A DNA stretch of 64,000 nucleotides, taken from positions 806,001 to 870,000 of the forward strand of contig NC_037319.1 of assembly GCF_000143535.2 (NCBI RefSeq). Reading direction: 5' to 3'. The notes below the pieces were generated by a model. It was given only the letters and a program-made list of their open reading frames with translations, was not told the origin of the DNA and made no database searches. Source of the stretch: Botrytis cinerea B05.10. Taxonomy: Eukaryota > Ascomycota > Leotiomycetes > Helotiales > Sclerotiniaceae. Shown piece by piece: positions 11,579 to 24,354 of this stretch. The stretch's first letter is position 1; every line of letters starts with the position of its first letter. The translations under genes were made by a program, and so were the position numbers.

Positions 11579-14093
11579 TCAATAGTGCCAAAGAATTTTC
11601 TGACTCAAAACCCTCGCACCCAGCATTTCAAATTCCTTTTGTCCAATCCAACTCTCGTGCATTTTCATTCTCGCAAAAACGCTCGCTCCCTTCCAAACCA
11701 CCACTTGCCCATCCATTTCCCTCGGACTTGTACCTACCAAGATTCTGTCCGCCAAATCCGGTCTCTTTTTCTGAAGTCGATCTTCTAGGAACGGTCCGAA
11801 GCCAGGCGTTTTCGCACCACCGCCTATTAACATAATACCACCATAGAAATCTCGAGCTTTCTTATCATCATGTTTAGCAGCGTGAGTGATGGATGTTATG
11901 ATCGCTGTATCTAAAGCAGAGATTGGTAGGACGGAATCTCGTTCGATGGCGAGATCTTTGGCCGTGCGGGCGTGAACATCGACAAACATGCCTGCGGGAG
12001 GTATGGGTGTTGTACCACTGTGAGTACCATTGGTACCATTTGTGGGACCAGGAGAACCGGCTGTATGTCCATTACTTCCAAAGACAAATGGAGCAGAAGC
12101 AGGAGTACTTGCACCCTCAGGAGCAGGCGAAGCTGCAGCGGATGTCACACTAGAATGTACTGCGTTATCTGGATCCATACGAAGTAGGTTAAATGGGTTG
12201 GGCTTCTCTTTCTGAGGTGTAGAGAAAGACATATCGGCCATCCCATTAGATATGAAATTGTTAGGATTATATCCATTTGCATTAGTTGCGATAGAAGGTT
12301 TAATGGCGGCCAGAATTGCAAGCTGAGCTGAAGATGTAGGGTCATCGGGTGTGTCGATATCATAAGCATTGTATGATCGATCCAAGAGCTTGCGACGACC
12401 GTTCAATTTATCACTATTATCAAAGATTGAAGGTTCGTAAAAGCCCATTGGAGCAAGAATAACCTCATCATATGTTTTGAAACCATATTTATGAGTAGGT
12501 TGATTTGGTGCGCGGAGATGAAAATTGTAAAGCTGGACAGATATCTCGGCTTGATTCATAGTGCAGTACTTAATCTTTAATTCCTCCGCGAGAAGAAAGT
12601 CGTAGCGTCGTTTAAGATTTATGTCGGCATACGGAAAGTGATCATAAAGCATCATTTTGATGAATGTTTCAGTAACATCATACCCTCCGTACTTGAGGTT
12701 GACTCGAGAATCCTCTATGCACATACCATCCTCTACACAGCAAATTGATGTCTTTTGTGCTCCAACATCAACTACACAAGCACTTGTATAACCGGCTCCA
12801 AATGTAGCAGCATGACTTTCTTGTACAAAGGCGACCTGTTTGAACTCAAAGCCTCGAAGGCACATATCCAGCATTTGCTCTAGATATTTCTTGTCGTAGA
12901 GATCCGGTACCACCATTACACAACTATATTGATCCCACTCACTACTTTTATTCAGACCAAGATCTCTTCTCATGGCCTGCTCAATGATCGTTTCGAAATC
13001 ATCAAACATGGCTTCACGGACGCCATAATCATTCTCATGAAACCATCCATGCTGCATAGGCCAAAATAATCTGTATGGTGGGTCAGAATTGTCTGCTATT
13101 CTTTGTGCGTCGGGGCCCGTGAAAGTTGGCTTTGTCCCTTTGGCAGTATCCGTCCACTCCATTCGGAGTGGATCATTGTGTTCTGGAATTTTTTCTGGTT
13201 CCATACGGCGATTATAATTGACCACCAACTCTTTGGAATTCGGCAGCACCTTGCGCCTATTCGCACGCATGTCTACCTTTAAATCGGCACATTGTTTGTT
13301 ATATTTCTTCGACCACTCATCTCCAAATTGCTGTTCTGGTGGAAGCTCGAAATTCTGGCGCTTGGGTCGAGGTTCGTATTCTTGAGATTCTGTGACGGGA
13401 AACCTTTCTGCAATTGCCATTATGACTGTTTTTGGGAGAGCATCATTGGCCAAACCAATGCGCAAATTTTGACTTCCAGGGTGGATGACGATAATCTTCG
13501 ACGCAGCTAACTCATCGGTAACATCTGTATCTTCTTCATCTTCATCCATGGGTAGTGGTACATCGGCAGTTCCTGTGCGCGCAAGAGCTCTGTCTTTATT
13601 TTTGGCATCGCGAATAAGTTTCTCTTGGTTGGCTTCATTCTGCAGACGTGATGCGAGCAATTGATCATCGCGTTTTCCGAATTCTCTACAAATTACAAGT
13701 TAGTGGACGCTGCAAACTGAACGGTACGAAGTGGGAGAAATCCCAAATGCCGCGCAAGAAGCAAGAAAGTGAAGAGGCATACGTGTAATAATTCTTCTGA
13801 TTGATTGGATAGGCTTCTGGCCAACTGGTTTGTTTCAACCCATTATCTGTTCGCTCTAGACCTTCTTCCCGCATCAACGTCCTTCCTGATTTCTTTCCGC
13901 CGGCCATCTCGATAGGATCGGAACCGAATCTGAATTTCTCGAAGTCGAGGCCTCCTTCGCGATGACAATGTGCACGGATGTGTGTTATGTGTGTAGCTCC
14001 AAGGCGATGTGATTCAAACGGCACAGTAGATGTTAATCGTAGGTTTGATGAAAGCGATGATTTTGGTGTAGCCTCATGGTTATCGTGAACCAT
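11579..14093 (-). CDS. ARP8: Actin-related protein 8 (chromatin-remodelling subunit)
   Basis: This encodes Arp8, a nuclear actin-related protein of the INO80 chromatin-remodelling complex that helps bind nucleosomes and linker DNA. Two exons, 14093-13783 and 13685-11579, are joined across a 97-nt intron (donor GTATGC, acceptor TTTGTAG), giving 805 residues, within the fungal Arp8 size range. The actin fold is clear: phosphate-loop region KIIVIHPGSQNLRIGLA (about residues 167-183), second loop VVDVGAQKTSICCVEDG (about 405) and adenosine-loop segment IMLIGGGAKTPGF (about 720). An Arp8-type acidic insert (DEDEEDTD, near 150) and a Ser/Ala/Pro/Gly-rich insertion (about 590-660) interrupt the fold. 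The start chosen is the first ATG. A later in-frame Met (MAGGKKSGRTL) about 60 residues in is an alternative, since the extra N-terminus is weakly constrained. Confidence 0.93.
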
Positions 14094-15580
14094 AGCTCAC
14101 GGCAATATGCTGGGCGGTGAAGTGATTGATGATAAAGCTCGCTGATTGGATATTACCCGAGAGACAAAGTAGTCTGGAGACAAAAGCTGGTCAGGTGATC
14201 AGTAAAATATGAAACTATTCCGACATTTACTTGAGCACAACGGGATGATAGATTACGATCTGCAACGTGGTGTTCAAATCCCTCGAAATCCAAATTCACT
14301 GTTTTATACTTTCAATACACTCTCCAAACTATATCTTACCGTCGTGTACTATTATTATCTACTGGAGGGAAGGAACATATGCACCCTTTCACTCGAGAGT
14401 CAAACGCCCCTCCCCAACATCAAGGGTCTGGATCAGAGAATCATGTGGTAACAATGAAACGTGGATTTCTCGAGGGCAGAAGATACATGATTCCTTGTGA
14501 TATATAGAGTGTCCCGAAACGCTCTGTACAAAATCCTCCTCGTACGCTCTGAAACATGTCTATCTAGTTGTTCTTACTCGTGTTGTAAAAAATAGATAGT
14601 TCTAGATGAAGTTCGATATGTTTAGCCAGACGGTATCAACTGCTCAAACCCACACCCACGAGATCGAAATAATATATATCTTCATACTGTATGACTGAGG
14701 ATTTTCCATGACTTGATGCTAAGAAAAGTATGTTGCTATTCTTCCTAATTATATGTATTCAACGAAGTGTGATTTATAGTCCAATATTCGAATCAACTAT
14801 CACTCTAAGTCTCAAGCTGGGGGTTAGTACCAATACCAAGGTAGTCAGTCCCCTTTAACCCTACCGGAATTTGAAAGACAAGTACATGCAATCTTCAAGA
14901 TTTCCACGCGTAGTTGATCAGATGATTGAGGATATACTTTGAGTCGTACCTGGTATACTTACTCCAACATCATATCATATACGTTGGATGTGCAAAGAAT
15001 GAAAGATCTCAGCTGAGAATTTCAATGGTGCTGAATTCTAAAAAAAAACAAAAAGCAAAACAGCATCAACTCGAGAATTTCTTCAATACTGACGTACCGG
15101 ATACATTGTCACTCCAATACTTCCAGCGTGAATTTAAACTGGCGTGATAATCGATCAAAGATCTTCGAGGAAGTATACTTGACAATGTATTGATGCATTT
15201 ACTTATTCTCATTCGAAAGATTGAAGACCGTCTAGACGAATCTTGGGAGATATCTCAAACGTATGAATCAAAAGGAAAGGATTGCCCAAATCAAAATTAA
15301 GTGATTCTCTCGACAACACCATGTGAATGAAGCAAAGCAAGATCTCAAATCTAGAAGATCTTTATGTAACAAGATATGCAAAAGCTTTGATGACTGTCGA
15401 ACAAACAATTAGATGATCAGCACAAGCATTTGACGTTGTGTACTTTGGATTCGTGCTCGTAGTTGTGGAACACGTATGTTTTTGTATGAAATATAGAGTG
15501 AAGATAGGAGAGAGCATCTTCTACAAGCCTTCTAGAATCCCTAAACGCCCACTCTTCTAGCATTCCACCGTTCACTCCAC

Positions 15581-15895
15581 CTAGATAGCAATTTTATATA
15601 GCTTGCCACGCTTGCCTGCTTGCATAATCTTGCAACGCGGTCGGTGGCTAAACATACACCCAAAGCCCCGAAGTCCGTTCGTCCAAACAAGGACAGCAGA
15701 TCGTTCACCAATCGTATCCATTTCCGAAAGCCAAGACACGGAGTCGATGTCTCCCGTCTCCGGATCCCACAGTCTACCCAGTCTAAAGCTCCATATGGAC
15801 ATAGACATGCGCGGTACGAGAAAGGCTTCAATGGATCCAAACTTCCTTCCTAGTTTCCTTAGTGGGGTAACTGAGATGAGACAGGGGCGGTTGTT
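15581..15895 (-). pseudogene. Possible coding fragment with a WDPETGD motif
   Basis: An open frame of about 105 codons runs from a stop at 15896-15898 to one near 15581. It contains GRLWDPETGDIDSVSWLSEM, which resembles the end of a WD-repeat blade, followed by VLVWTNGLRGFGCMF. It lacks a convincing upstream ATG and flanking exons. I treat it as a possible relic of a longer gene; chance remains likely. Confidence 0.22.
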
Positions 15896-16988
15896 TTAAC
15901 ATTGGCTCCCTAAGTACTAAGGATTCTGGAAGAGGAGTTCGCTACGAGGTTCCCAAGGTTAGTCTCTAGATTGCCTAGATATTGAATTTCGATCAAAAGT
16001 TTGAATCCAGAGGAGTTTGGTGAGATCAGTTGGTGATATCGGGACCGACTGTCTATCAAATGGAGAATTATCGAATTGGGTTGAGCTGAGATGATTCTGA
16101 AATGGCTGGATTGGGTGATGTTATGCGCACGTAAAATATGGATGATCGGATAAACTGGCTGCCCCATGCCTTTATTGCTGTGAAGGAATGCGACGTTGAT
16201 GTTCGCATGGCATGGTGACGATGATGATGTGAAGTGCCAACGAACTGTCCAATAGAAGATCGCATCCGTATCACTTGACTCATACCGATTGCGTGGAGAA
16301 GAAAATATGCACGTTGTTTCTATCCTGTCAAAAGTCGTGTTTCTTTCCGAAGATGCATGAAATTGTGGTCGAACGCTTGGTGTTACCATTGAAAAGCCAT
16401 AAAAGGAATGGATTGCGCTGACACGGGATCTTCAGTGGATGGAAGGACGGGAGAAAAGCAACGGATATAAAAAAGATACTAACGGAGGATGGCCGCGGAC
16501 GGACGTAGAGACGGACGTTCCAAATTTTGACCTTTTGACAGGATCGACTACTGTGGTTGAAGAAAGATTGCGGCATCATACGAGGGTGTGTACTTGCTAA
16601 CAGGTAACGAAAGGAGGGGGATAGAGAGGCCAAAGTCAATCATGTTCAACATCCATCGTTGCATGTCCCAAGGTCCAAGTTCAAACCGACATGGCCATCA
16701 ATAGCCGCATCTGTATGCGTATCTCACGTTTGAGTTGGCTGGCTCGGATTCTCTCGTTCTCTTACTCAGATTGGTTGGTTGGGTTTGGACTCGGACTCTC
16801 ATTCCCTCTTAGCCAAATCTTAACAACCAAGCACGAAAAAAGGTGAGTTGACGATGTTGACGAGGGCGACGAGGTTGAGGAAGGTTAAGCATTTCAATCC
16901 GAAGAACCTTGTGCGCAGAAATGGAAATTGTGCACCGACATCACATCACATCTTTACTTTGAGTCGTGAGGGGAAACAAGATACAGAT

Positions 16989-17030
16989 ATACGAGGGATA
17001 CGAGGGTTACGAGGGTTACGAGGGTTACGA
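16989..17030. repeat. 9-bp tandem repeat (TACGAGGGT)
   Basis: About four and a half copies of a 9-bp unit ACGAGGGTT occur in tandem, the first slightly diverged (ACGAGGGATA). Confidence 0.85.
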
Positions 17031-17260
17031 CGATAGAAACACTCACTGATACAGCAATCTCCAATTTTGAAGGGTAAGCAGATGGTGGCGTTTCAAAGGG
17101 TAGGTGGTCGGTGGTTTCGATATGAATAGATGAATGGACGACTAGACGATTAGATGATTAGATAGATGATCAGATATCTAATATTATGGTGAGGATTGCA
17201 AAATTGGGTTTATTACTGGTGAAACAAAAGAGAGATACAAATTGATACTGAGTAGAGAGG

Positions 17261-17313
17261 GAGGTAGTGGGTAGTGGGTAGTGGGCAGTGGGCAGTGGGT
17301 AGTAGGGAGTAGC
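17261..17313. repeat. 7-bp tandem repeat (GTAGTGG / GCAGTGG)
   Basis: About six to seven copies of GTAGTGG or GCAGTGG occur in a row, ending in a diverged AGTAGGGAGTAG. Confidence 0.85.
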
Positions 17314-18560
17314 TCAGTAGAGACCTCGATAGGTAAGACGAGGCAAGAAGAGGCAAGCGGTGCTATTCAACGTTCTCACACGCATGTCTTTGATATTGTA
17401 CGATATAATGTACGATGGACGGTGTACGCTGGACGATGCACAATGCACGATATACTCCAGGCTTGTATAAAGCATTCATCGTATTCGTATATGCCTCTGT
17501 AGCGGTAGATGGATCAATGGTAATCAATAGTATATGTACCATCCATCATCCATCATCTATCATACTTTCTTCCATCATACTTTCTTGCGATCATCATGCT
17601 TTCGACCATCATACTATTATGGCTGTGACTGTGACTATGATCCATACTTCCTGCTACCAACATCGGGTCCTTCCTAATGTCCGTCTTTTCTGGAGAACAT
17701 CGACGGAGCATGAAACAATAAGCGAACGAGCCAGCCAGTAGATGGGTAGATGAGTAGATGACTAGATTACTAGATTGCTGGATTACTAGAGGACTAGACT
17801 CCTGGGTAATCTACGATGCACATGCCTAAATTCCTCCTCCTAACCTATCTAGGCATAATTCCACGTTTGCCTTGATATGTACGATTTACGATAAATGTAT
17901 AATTTCAGAGCAATATTGCAATATTGTGTTATATTGTGGTATTATGGCAAGGTATTATCGTATCATTCGTATATTGCATTTAGCCCCCCCCCGCTCCCCT
18001 TCCTTCCCCTTCCTTCCCATCCCAGTCACCGACCTAGTCATAAACGGGATATTGAATCGCCCGCGCCTCGGGATTTTACTCTCCCGTTTGAAAGTTATGA
18101 AATTATTTCCTACCTACTGCCCGCCATATCGATCAAATAGGAAAATACAGATTGGGATGGAATATAATATAATCAACCTTCCCGTCTGCTCGACATTTCT
18201 TTTCTTAAGTTCGACTTCGTTTCCATTTTGTACTTATTAATCGGTTCGAACATCTAGTACTGATCAAAGTTTTTTCTAATAATACTCTCTTCGAAAACTT
18301 ACTCACCTTTTTAATTTAATAACATCCAAGTTCCTCGCATACTTCACTCGGAAGCCTCGACTACAGTCTGCAGTCTACTGTCCATATATTGAATCTTTCT
18401 CGGCCATCGATACATGAAAGAAGAATCGTTACAACAATAAACTACTAGGGTCGCATACAGCACCAGCAGATTACATACATCTTCGACATATTCTCCCTCG
18501 CATCACCCGCAGATAGTGTCGCCTTCTACGAATACCTAAACTCTATCCAAGCCGCCAATC

Positions 18561-21500
18561 ATGGCTGGCGAACTGTCAGAGAAGCCCCAGTCCGCGGGGT
18601 CGGGAAGTGCGTCCTCCAGTAATGGAGGCTCATCCATATCGGAACTCGATTCCACACACAATCAAAAGGTTGGAGGAGGCGAAAAGGTCTTGCCAACGGA
18701 TGAGAACAATCTGTCGAAATTAGATACAAATATTATCAAGGTAGCACCCAATAAGGATGAGGATCTTTACGCACATCTACCTCCTCACGAGGCCGCAATA
18801 TTAAAACGGCAAGTGGAGTTGCCAGAATTATCCTCGGGCGTGGGGAATTTATATCGCTACTCGACCACAAATGATCTCATTATTATGGTCATCAGCGCCA
18901 TCTGCAGTATTGCGGCGGGAGCTGCATTACCTTTGATGACGGTTATCTTCGGTCAATTGGCGGGAACCTTTGCAGATTACTTTGCAGGTGAATCCACGAG
19001 AGCTAGTTTCGATCATACCATTAACCACATGGTTCTCTACTTCATCTACCTAGCTATCGCCGAGTTCACCACCATCTACATCTCTACAGTCGGTTTCATT
19101 TATGTTGGAGAACACATCAGTGGAAAGATCAGAGCACAGTACTTGGCGGCTTGCCTACGCATGAACATTGGTTTCTACGATAAGCTGGGAAGCGGCGAAA
19201 TTACTACAAGAATCACAGCTGATACCAATTTGGTTCAAGATGGTATCTCCGAAAAGGTTGGCTTGACGATCAATGCCTTGGCTACCTTCTTCACAGCTTT
19301 TGTGATTGGTTTCATCAAATCATGGAAATTGACGCTGATTCTCACTTCCACTGTTGCAGCTATCACCCTTATCATGGGAGGAGGTTCCAGGTGGATTGTC
19401 AAGTACAGCAAACAATCTCTCGGGTCCTATGCTACCGGGGGTTCTATCGCAGAAGAGGTCATTTCATCTATCAGAAATGCCACTGCCTTTGGTACTCAAG
19501 ATAAACTCGCCCGTCAATATGACAAACATCTCGCCGAGGCTGAAAAATATGGATACAAAACCAAGTTCACTTTGGCTATCATGGTCGGAGGCATGTTTCT
19601 AGTCATCTACCTTAATTACGGTCTAGCCTTCTGGATGGGTTCCAGATTCCTCGTCAAGGGAGAAATGAGTCTTTCCAACATTCTCACGATTTTGATGTCT
19701 ATCATGATTGGAGCTTTTGCTTTTGGAAATGTTGCTCCTAATGCCCAGGCTTTCACTACTGCTATTTCCGCCGCCGCCAAGATCTTCAACACCATCGATC
19801 GTGTTTCTCCCTTGGATCCAACCTCTACTGAAGGTATCAAGCTCGATCATGTCGAAGGAACTGTCGAATTGAAAAACATCAAGCACATTTATCCATCCAG
19901 ACCTGAGGTCACAATCATGAACGATGTCAGTTTGGTTATCCCTGCTGGTAAAATGACAGCTCTTGTCGGTGCATCTGGGTCTGGAAAAAGTACTATCGTG
20001 GGTTTGGTGGAGAGATTCTACGATCCCGTTGGTGGCCAGGTTTTGATTGATGGACATGATGTTAGTACTTTGAATTTGCGATGGTTGCGACAACAAATTT
20101 CCTTGGTCAGCCAAGAACCTACATTGTTTGGAACAAGTATCTTTGAAAACATTCGACATGGACTTATCGGAACCAAATTCGAACACGAGAACGAAGAACG
20201 TCAAAGAGAATTGGTTATTGAAGCTTCCAAGATGGCCAATGCCCATGACTTTGTCAGTGCGTTACCAGAAGGGTACGAGACAAATGTCGGTGAGAGAGCT
20301 AGTTTACTTTCTGGAGGTCAAAAGCAACGTATTGCCATTGCGAGAGCTATGGTTAGCGACCCAAAGATCCTCCTACTCGATGAAGCTACTTCTGCTCTTG
20401 ACACAAAATCCGAAGGTGTTGTACAAGCCGCTCTTGAAGTCGCCGCTGAAGGACGAACCACTATTACCATTGCTCACAGACTCTCCACCATCAAGGATGC
20501 TGACAATATTGTTGTCATGACTGAAGGACGCATCGTTGAACAAGGAACCCATAACGATTTACTTGCTCAACAAGGTGCTTACTATAGATTGATCGAAGCG
20601 CAAAAGATTGCTGAAACCAAAGAAATGTCTGCTGAAGAGCAGGCAGAGATTGACGCCAAGGATGACCAACTCGTGCGCAAAATGTCTAACAAGGTCGGAG
20701 GAATCGAATACACTGAGGATCCGGATGACAAGAATATTCTCAATAAGTTAATGCGAACATTGACAGAAAAATCTCAGTCCTCTCTCGCACTTCAAGGCAA
20801 GATTTCCCCATCTGAACAACATGATTCATTATGGACGTTGATTAAGTTGATCGCTTCGTTCAACAAAACTGAATGGAAATTGATGTTGGTCGGTTTATTC
20901 TTTTCCATCATCTGCGGTGGAGGTAACCCAACTCAAGCCGTGTTTTTCGCCAAGAACATCATTTCGCTCTCCCTTCCCGTTATTCCTGCCAATTTCCATA
21001 AAATCAGACACGATGTCGATTTCTGGGCTTTGATGTACCTCATGCTGGCATTTGTTCAATTCATTGCATTCTGTGGTCAGGGTATTGCTTTTGCTTTCTG
21101 TTCGGAGCGACTCATCCACAGAGTCCGTGACCGTGCTTTCCGTACCATGCTTCGCCAGGATATTCAATACTTTGACCGGGAAGAACATACTGCAGGTGCT
21201 CTCACATCATTCTTGAGTACTGAAACGACCCACGTTGCAGGTTTATCTGGTGTCACATTGGGTACGCTCTTGACAGTCATTACAACCCTTATCGCCGCAT
21301 GCGCGCTCTCTCTCGCCATTGCCTGGAAGTTGGCACTGGTATGTATCGCCACCATTCCGGTTTTGCTTGGTTGTGGTTTCTTCAGATTCTGGCTCTTGGC
21401 TAGATTCCAACAAAGAGCGAAGAAGGCATATGAGAAGAGTGCCAGTTATGCCTGTGAAGCTACTGGTGCTATTCGAACAGTTGCATCCTTGACTAGAGAA

Positions 21501-22656
21501 GATGATGTTCTCGCTCACTATACCGAATCCCTCAAGGCTCAAGAACAAAAGAGTTTGAGATCAATTTTGAAGTCTTCATTACTTTATGCTGCATCTCAAT
21601 CTTTGATGTTCCTCTGTGTTGCACTTGGATTTTGGTATGGTGGTCAACGCATTGCCAACAAGGAATACACTATGTTTCAATTCTTCGTTTGTTTCTCGGC
21701 TGTCGTCTTTGGTGCTCAATCTGCTGGTACCATCTTTTCCTTTGCACGTAAGTCATTCTATCTATCTATCATCTGAAGTATCATGCTAACAAAATCTAGC
21801 GGACATGGGCAAAGCCAAACAAGCCGCCCAGGAACTCAAGATTCTCTTTGATCTCAAACCCACTATTGACTCTTGGTCTGAGGATGGAGAGCGTATGGAG
21901 TCCATGGAAGGATACGTTGAGTTCCGCGACGTTCATTTCCGCTACCCCACTCGTCCAGAACAGCCAGTCCTTCGTGGTCTTGACCTCCAAGTCAAGCCTG
22001 GACAATACGTTGCCTTGGTTGGTGCCTCCGGTTGCGGTAAATCCACCACTATCGCTCTTCTCGAACGTTTCTATGATCCTCTCGTTGGCGGTATCTATGT
22101 CGATGGCAAAGAAATTTCCACTTTGAATATCAAGGATTACCGCTCGCACATCGCTCTCGTATCTCAGGAACCCACCCTTTACCAAGGCACAATTCGTGAG
22201 AATATGCTTCTTGGAGCCGATCGCGAAGATGTTCCTGACTCCGAAATCGAGTTCGCATGTCGTGAAGCTAATATCTACGATTTCATCATGTCACTTCCAG
22301 AGGGATTTTCTACAATTGTCGGTTCTAAAGGTAGCATGTTGTCTGGTGGTCAGAAACAAAGAATCGCTATCGCTCGTGCTTTACTTCGTGATCCTAAAAT
22401 ATTGTTGTTGGATGAGGCTACAAGTGCTTTGGATTCGGAGAGTGAACATGTTGTGCAAGCAGCATTGGATAAGGCGGCAAAGGGAAGAACTACAATCGCT
22501 GTTGCGCATAGATTGAGTACAATTCAAAAGGCGGATTGTATCTATGTTTTCGATCAAGGAAGAGTTGTGGAGAGTGGAACACATTCAGAACTTATTCACA
22601 AGGGAGGCAGATACTCGGAGTTGGTCAACTTGCAGAGTTTGGGAAGACATAAGTAA
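18561..22656 (+). CDS. Full-size ABCB multidrug-type transporter (Pmd1/Ste6-like)
   Basis: This is a full-length ABC exporter with (membrane domain, nucleotide-binding domain) repeated twice. Exons 18561-21747 and 21800-22656 are separated by a 52-nt intron (donor GTAAGT, branch GCTAAC, acceptor TCTAG), giving 1347 residues, the usual size for fungal Pmd1/MDR-like proteins. The cytosolic N-terminus is Ser-rich. The first ATP site has Walker A GASGSGKST (about 470), signature LSGGQKQRIAIARA (about 583) and Walker B LLLDEATSALD (about 605). The second has GASGCGKST (about 1137) and LSGGQ (about 1243). Both sites look intact. The first NBD carries a short acidic insert (EHENEERQRE) typical of fungal members. 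Likely a plasma-membrane drug or lipid exporter; an a-factor (Ste6) role is the main alternative. The substrate cannot be read from sequence. Confidence 0.94.
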
Positions 22657-23420
22657 AGAAATGACGGGACTTTGGGGAAGAAAGGGAATGTTTGATATGG
22701 AAAGGGATTTGAACTTTTTGAAAATGCATATTAATGGTTACGAATGTGACCAGCGTTACGCAGAGATACCTCATGGGAGTTTCACGTCTATTTTTCGCTT
22801 TCTAGTGCGGTCATGAGACCATAGAGAGAAAAGGGTTTTTTTGGCAATGCCAGGGCGTTTTTGGGGGTGGGGCAGATGATTATATTAGGCTTGAGCTTCA
22901 TGGCTTAATATAAGATGGGATTGGAATTTGACTGGATTTGGAGATGATTCATAGGGAAAAAGAGATGATTAGAAGCATGGATTTATTGATTCATGATGGG
23001 ATTTGATGGAATGTGGTGGGGTTAGAAATGCATCTCATGATATTACACTACTCACCACCTTTTTTTTATAGTATAGAATAGAATCAAAGTACAATATTTT
23101 CTCTTTATAAATTGGTTCATGCGTATGATTTTGTGATTGAGGCTTGGTGATGAGGGGAGATTGTGGGGCTGGGAGATGGGAGATGTAAAGGGGAGGATGA
23201 GAAGAGGAGGGTGAGTGAGATAGAGATGGAATGTAGAGAAAGTTCGTGAGAGAAAAAAATTGTTTAATGTTTATATTTTTTTGGTGTGGGTGAAATATTT
23301 GTACAGTTTCCTATCTAGTAGAAATTGAGATGTGGTGTGTATTTTGATCTCTTGTTTCTTGTTTGTTTTATGAAGGGAAGGGAGAGAGGAGGAAGGAGGG
23401 AGGAGGAAGGGGTGGTGGAT

Positions 23421-23498
23421 AGGAGAGGAAAGGAGAGGAAAGGAGAGGAGAGGAAAGGAGAGGAGAGGAAAGGAGAGGAGAGGAAAGGAAAGGGGGGG
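23421..23498. repeat. Purine microsatellite (AGGAGAGGAA)n
   Basis: Imperfect repeats of AGGAGAGGAA and AGGAGAGG run for nearly 80 bases, ending in a run of seven or more G. Confidence 0.9.
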
Positions 23499-23634
23499 TG
23501 TGTGTATGTATGTCTGTGTATGTGTGTGTGAAGTGGAGTGGAGTAGATTTTACTGTTTGGTATTTAAATGATGAGTGGGTGAGTGAGTGAGTAAAGGAGA
23601 AAAGGAGTATGTAGAAGGTAAAGAGTAAAATCTA

Positions 23635-23653
23635 TATCTATCTATCTATCTAT

Positions 23654-23688
<35 letters not shown>

Positions 23689-23757
23689 TCTAATCACTTG
23701 TTCCATGCTCGCTAGATGATATTGGATATTGGATATTGGATATTGGATATTGGATAT
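23635..23757. repeat. (TCTA)n(TTTA)n and (ATATTGG)n microsatellites
   Basis: TCTA repeats merge into about nine TTTA repeats to 23690. After a 28-base spacer, five copies of ATATTGG follow (23719-23757). Confidence 0.9.
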
Positions 23758-24354
23758 CAGATTGAATTTCGAAATGACTTACGTACGGGTTACGATCAAT
23801 AATACGCTGATCCCCTCCCTCCCGTCTCTCAAATGATAGGTAGATAGTTAGTTAGATAGATAGATAAACAGTAAATTTACTCATTCAGTTAGTTATCTCA
23901 TACTTACTTCGCTCAGAATGTACATTCCATCAATCATGCAATACCTCAATACCTCAATGGCTCAATAAAAAAAGAAAAACTTCTCACATCGAGAGAAATC
24001 TCATTAATATCCATCCATGTAGATCAAACTACCAAACTGTAGAGGATTCAAAGTTAGATGGATCCATTGTGTCTACCAAAATCTCAAGACGATAGAACTT
24101 ATTGGCCCAAGAATTACACAACATATTATTCAAGCGGGCTCCAGGTATCCAGCTGGTAGCTCACAAGTTATCACACTAATCCCACTTCAAATCTCGAATC
24201 CCGTTCAAATCACTATATACAAGAACCATGGTCTTCTCCAATCTTTCCCCAATCCTACACCTTACTTCAAATCCTCAAGATCCCCAAGACCTTTCTCCCC
24301 AAATTCTCCTGCTTCCCAGCCCCAGCCCTTCTTTATATTCCCCAACCTCTACCA

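Larger units (their letters stand above)
14094..18560. other. Divergent intergenic region between ARP8 and the ABC transporter
   Basis: This 4.5-kb spacer separates divergently transcribed genes, so both promoters lie here. It contains simple repeats at 16989-17030 and 17261-17313 and, near 17.74-17.8 kb, degenerate runs of TAGAT/TACTAGA. Apart from the fragment at 15581-15895, no frame has coding character plus splice support. Bases about 18,200-18,560 form the likely 5' leader of the ABC gene, rich in C and T. Confidence 0.5.
22657..24354. other. Purine- and G-rich 3' flank with microsatellites
   Basis: The sense strand downstream of the ABC transporter is G/A-rich for about 900 bases, then becomes a series of simple repeats: GGAAAGGAGA units (23421-23498), GAGT (about 23577-23593), TCTA then TTTA (23635-23690) and ATATTGG (23719-23757). 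No coding frame is supported. The following C-rich stretch (24.18-24.35 kb) is the 3' flank of the - strand gene. Confidence 0.7.

Noticed and set aside
15910..16389. 159-codon - frame
   Set aside because: Composition looks random (many Ser, His, Ile), with no homology-like motif and no introns to neighbours.
19623..20246. 207-codon - frame opposite the ABC transporter
   Set aside because: Antisense shadow of a strongly conserved coding exon.
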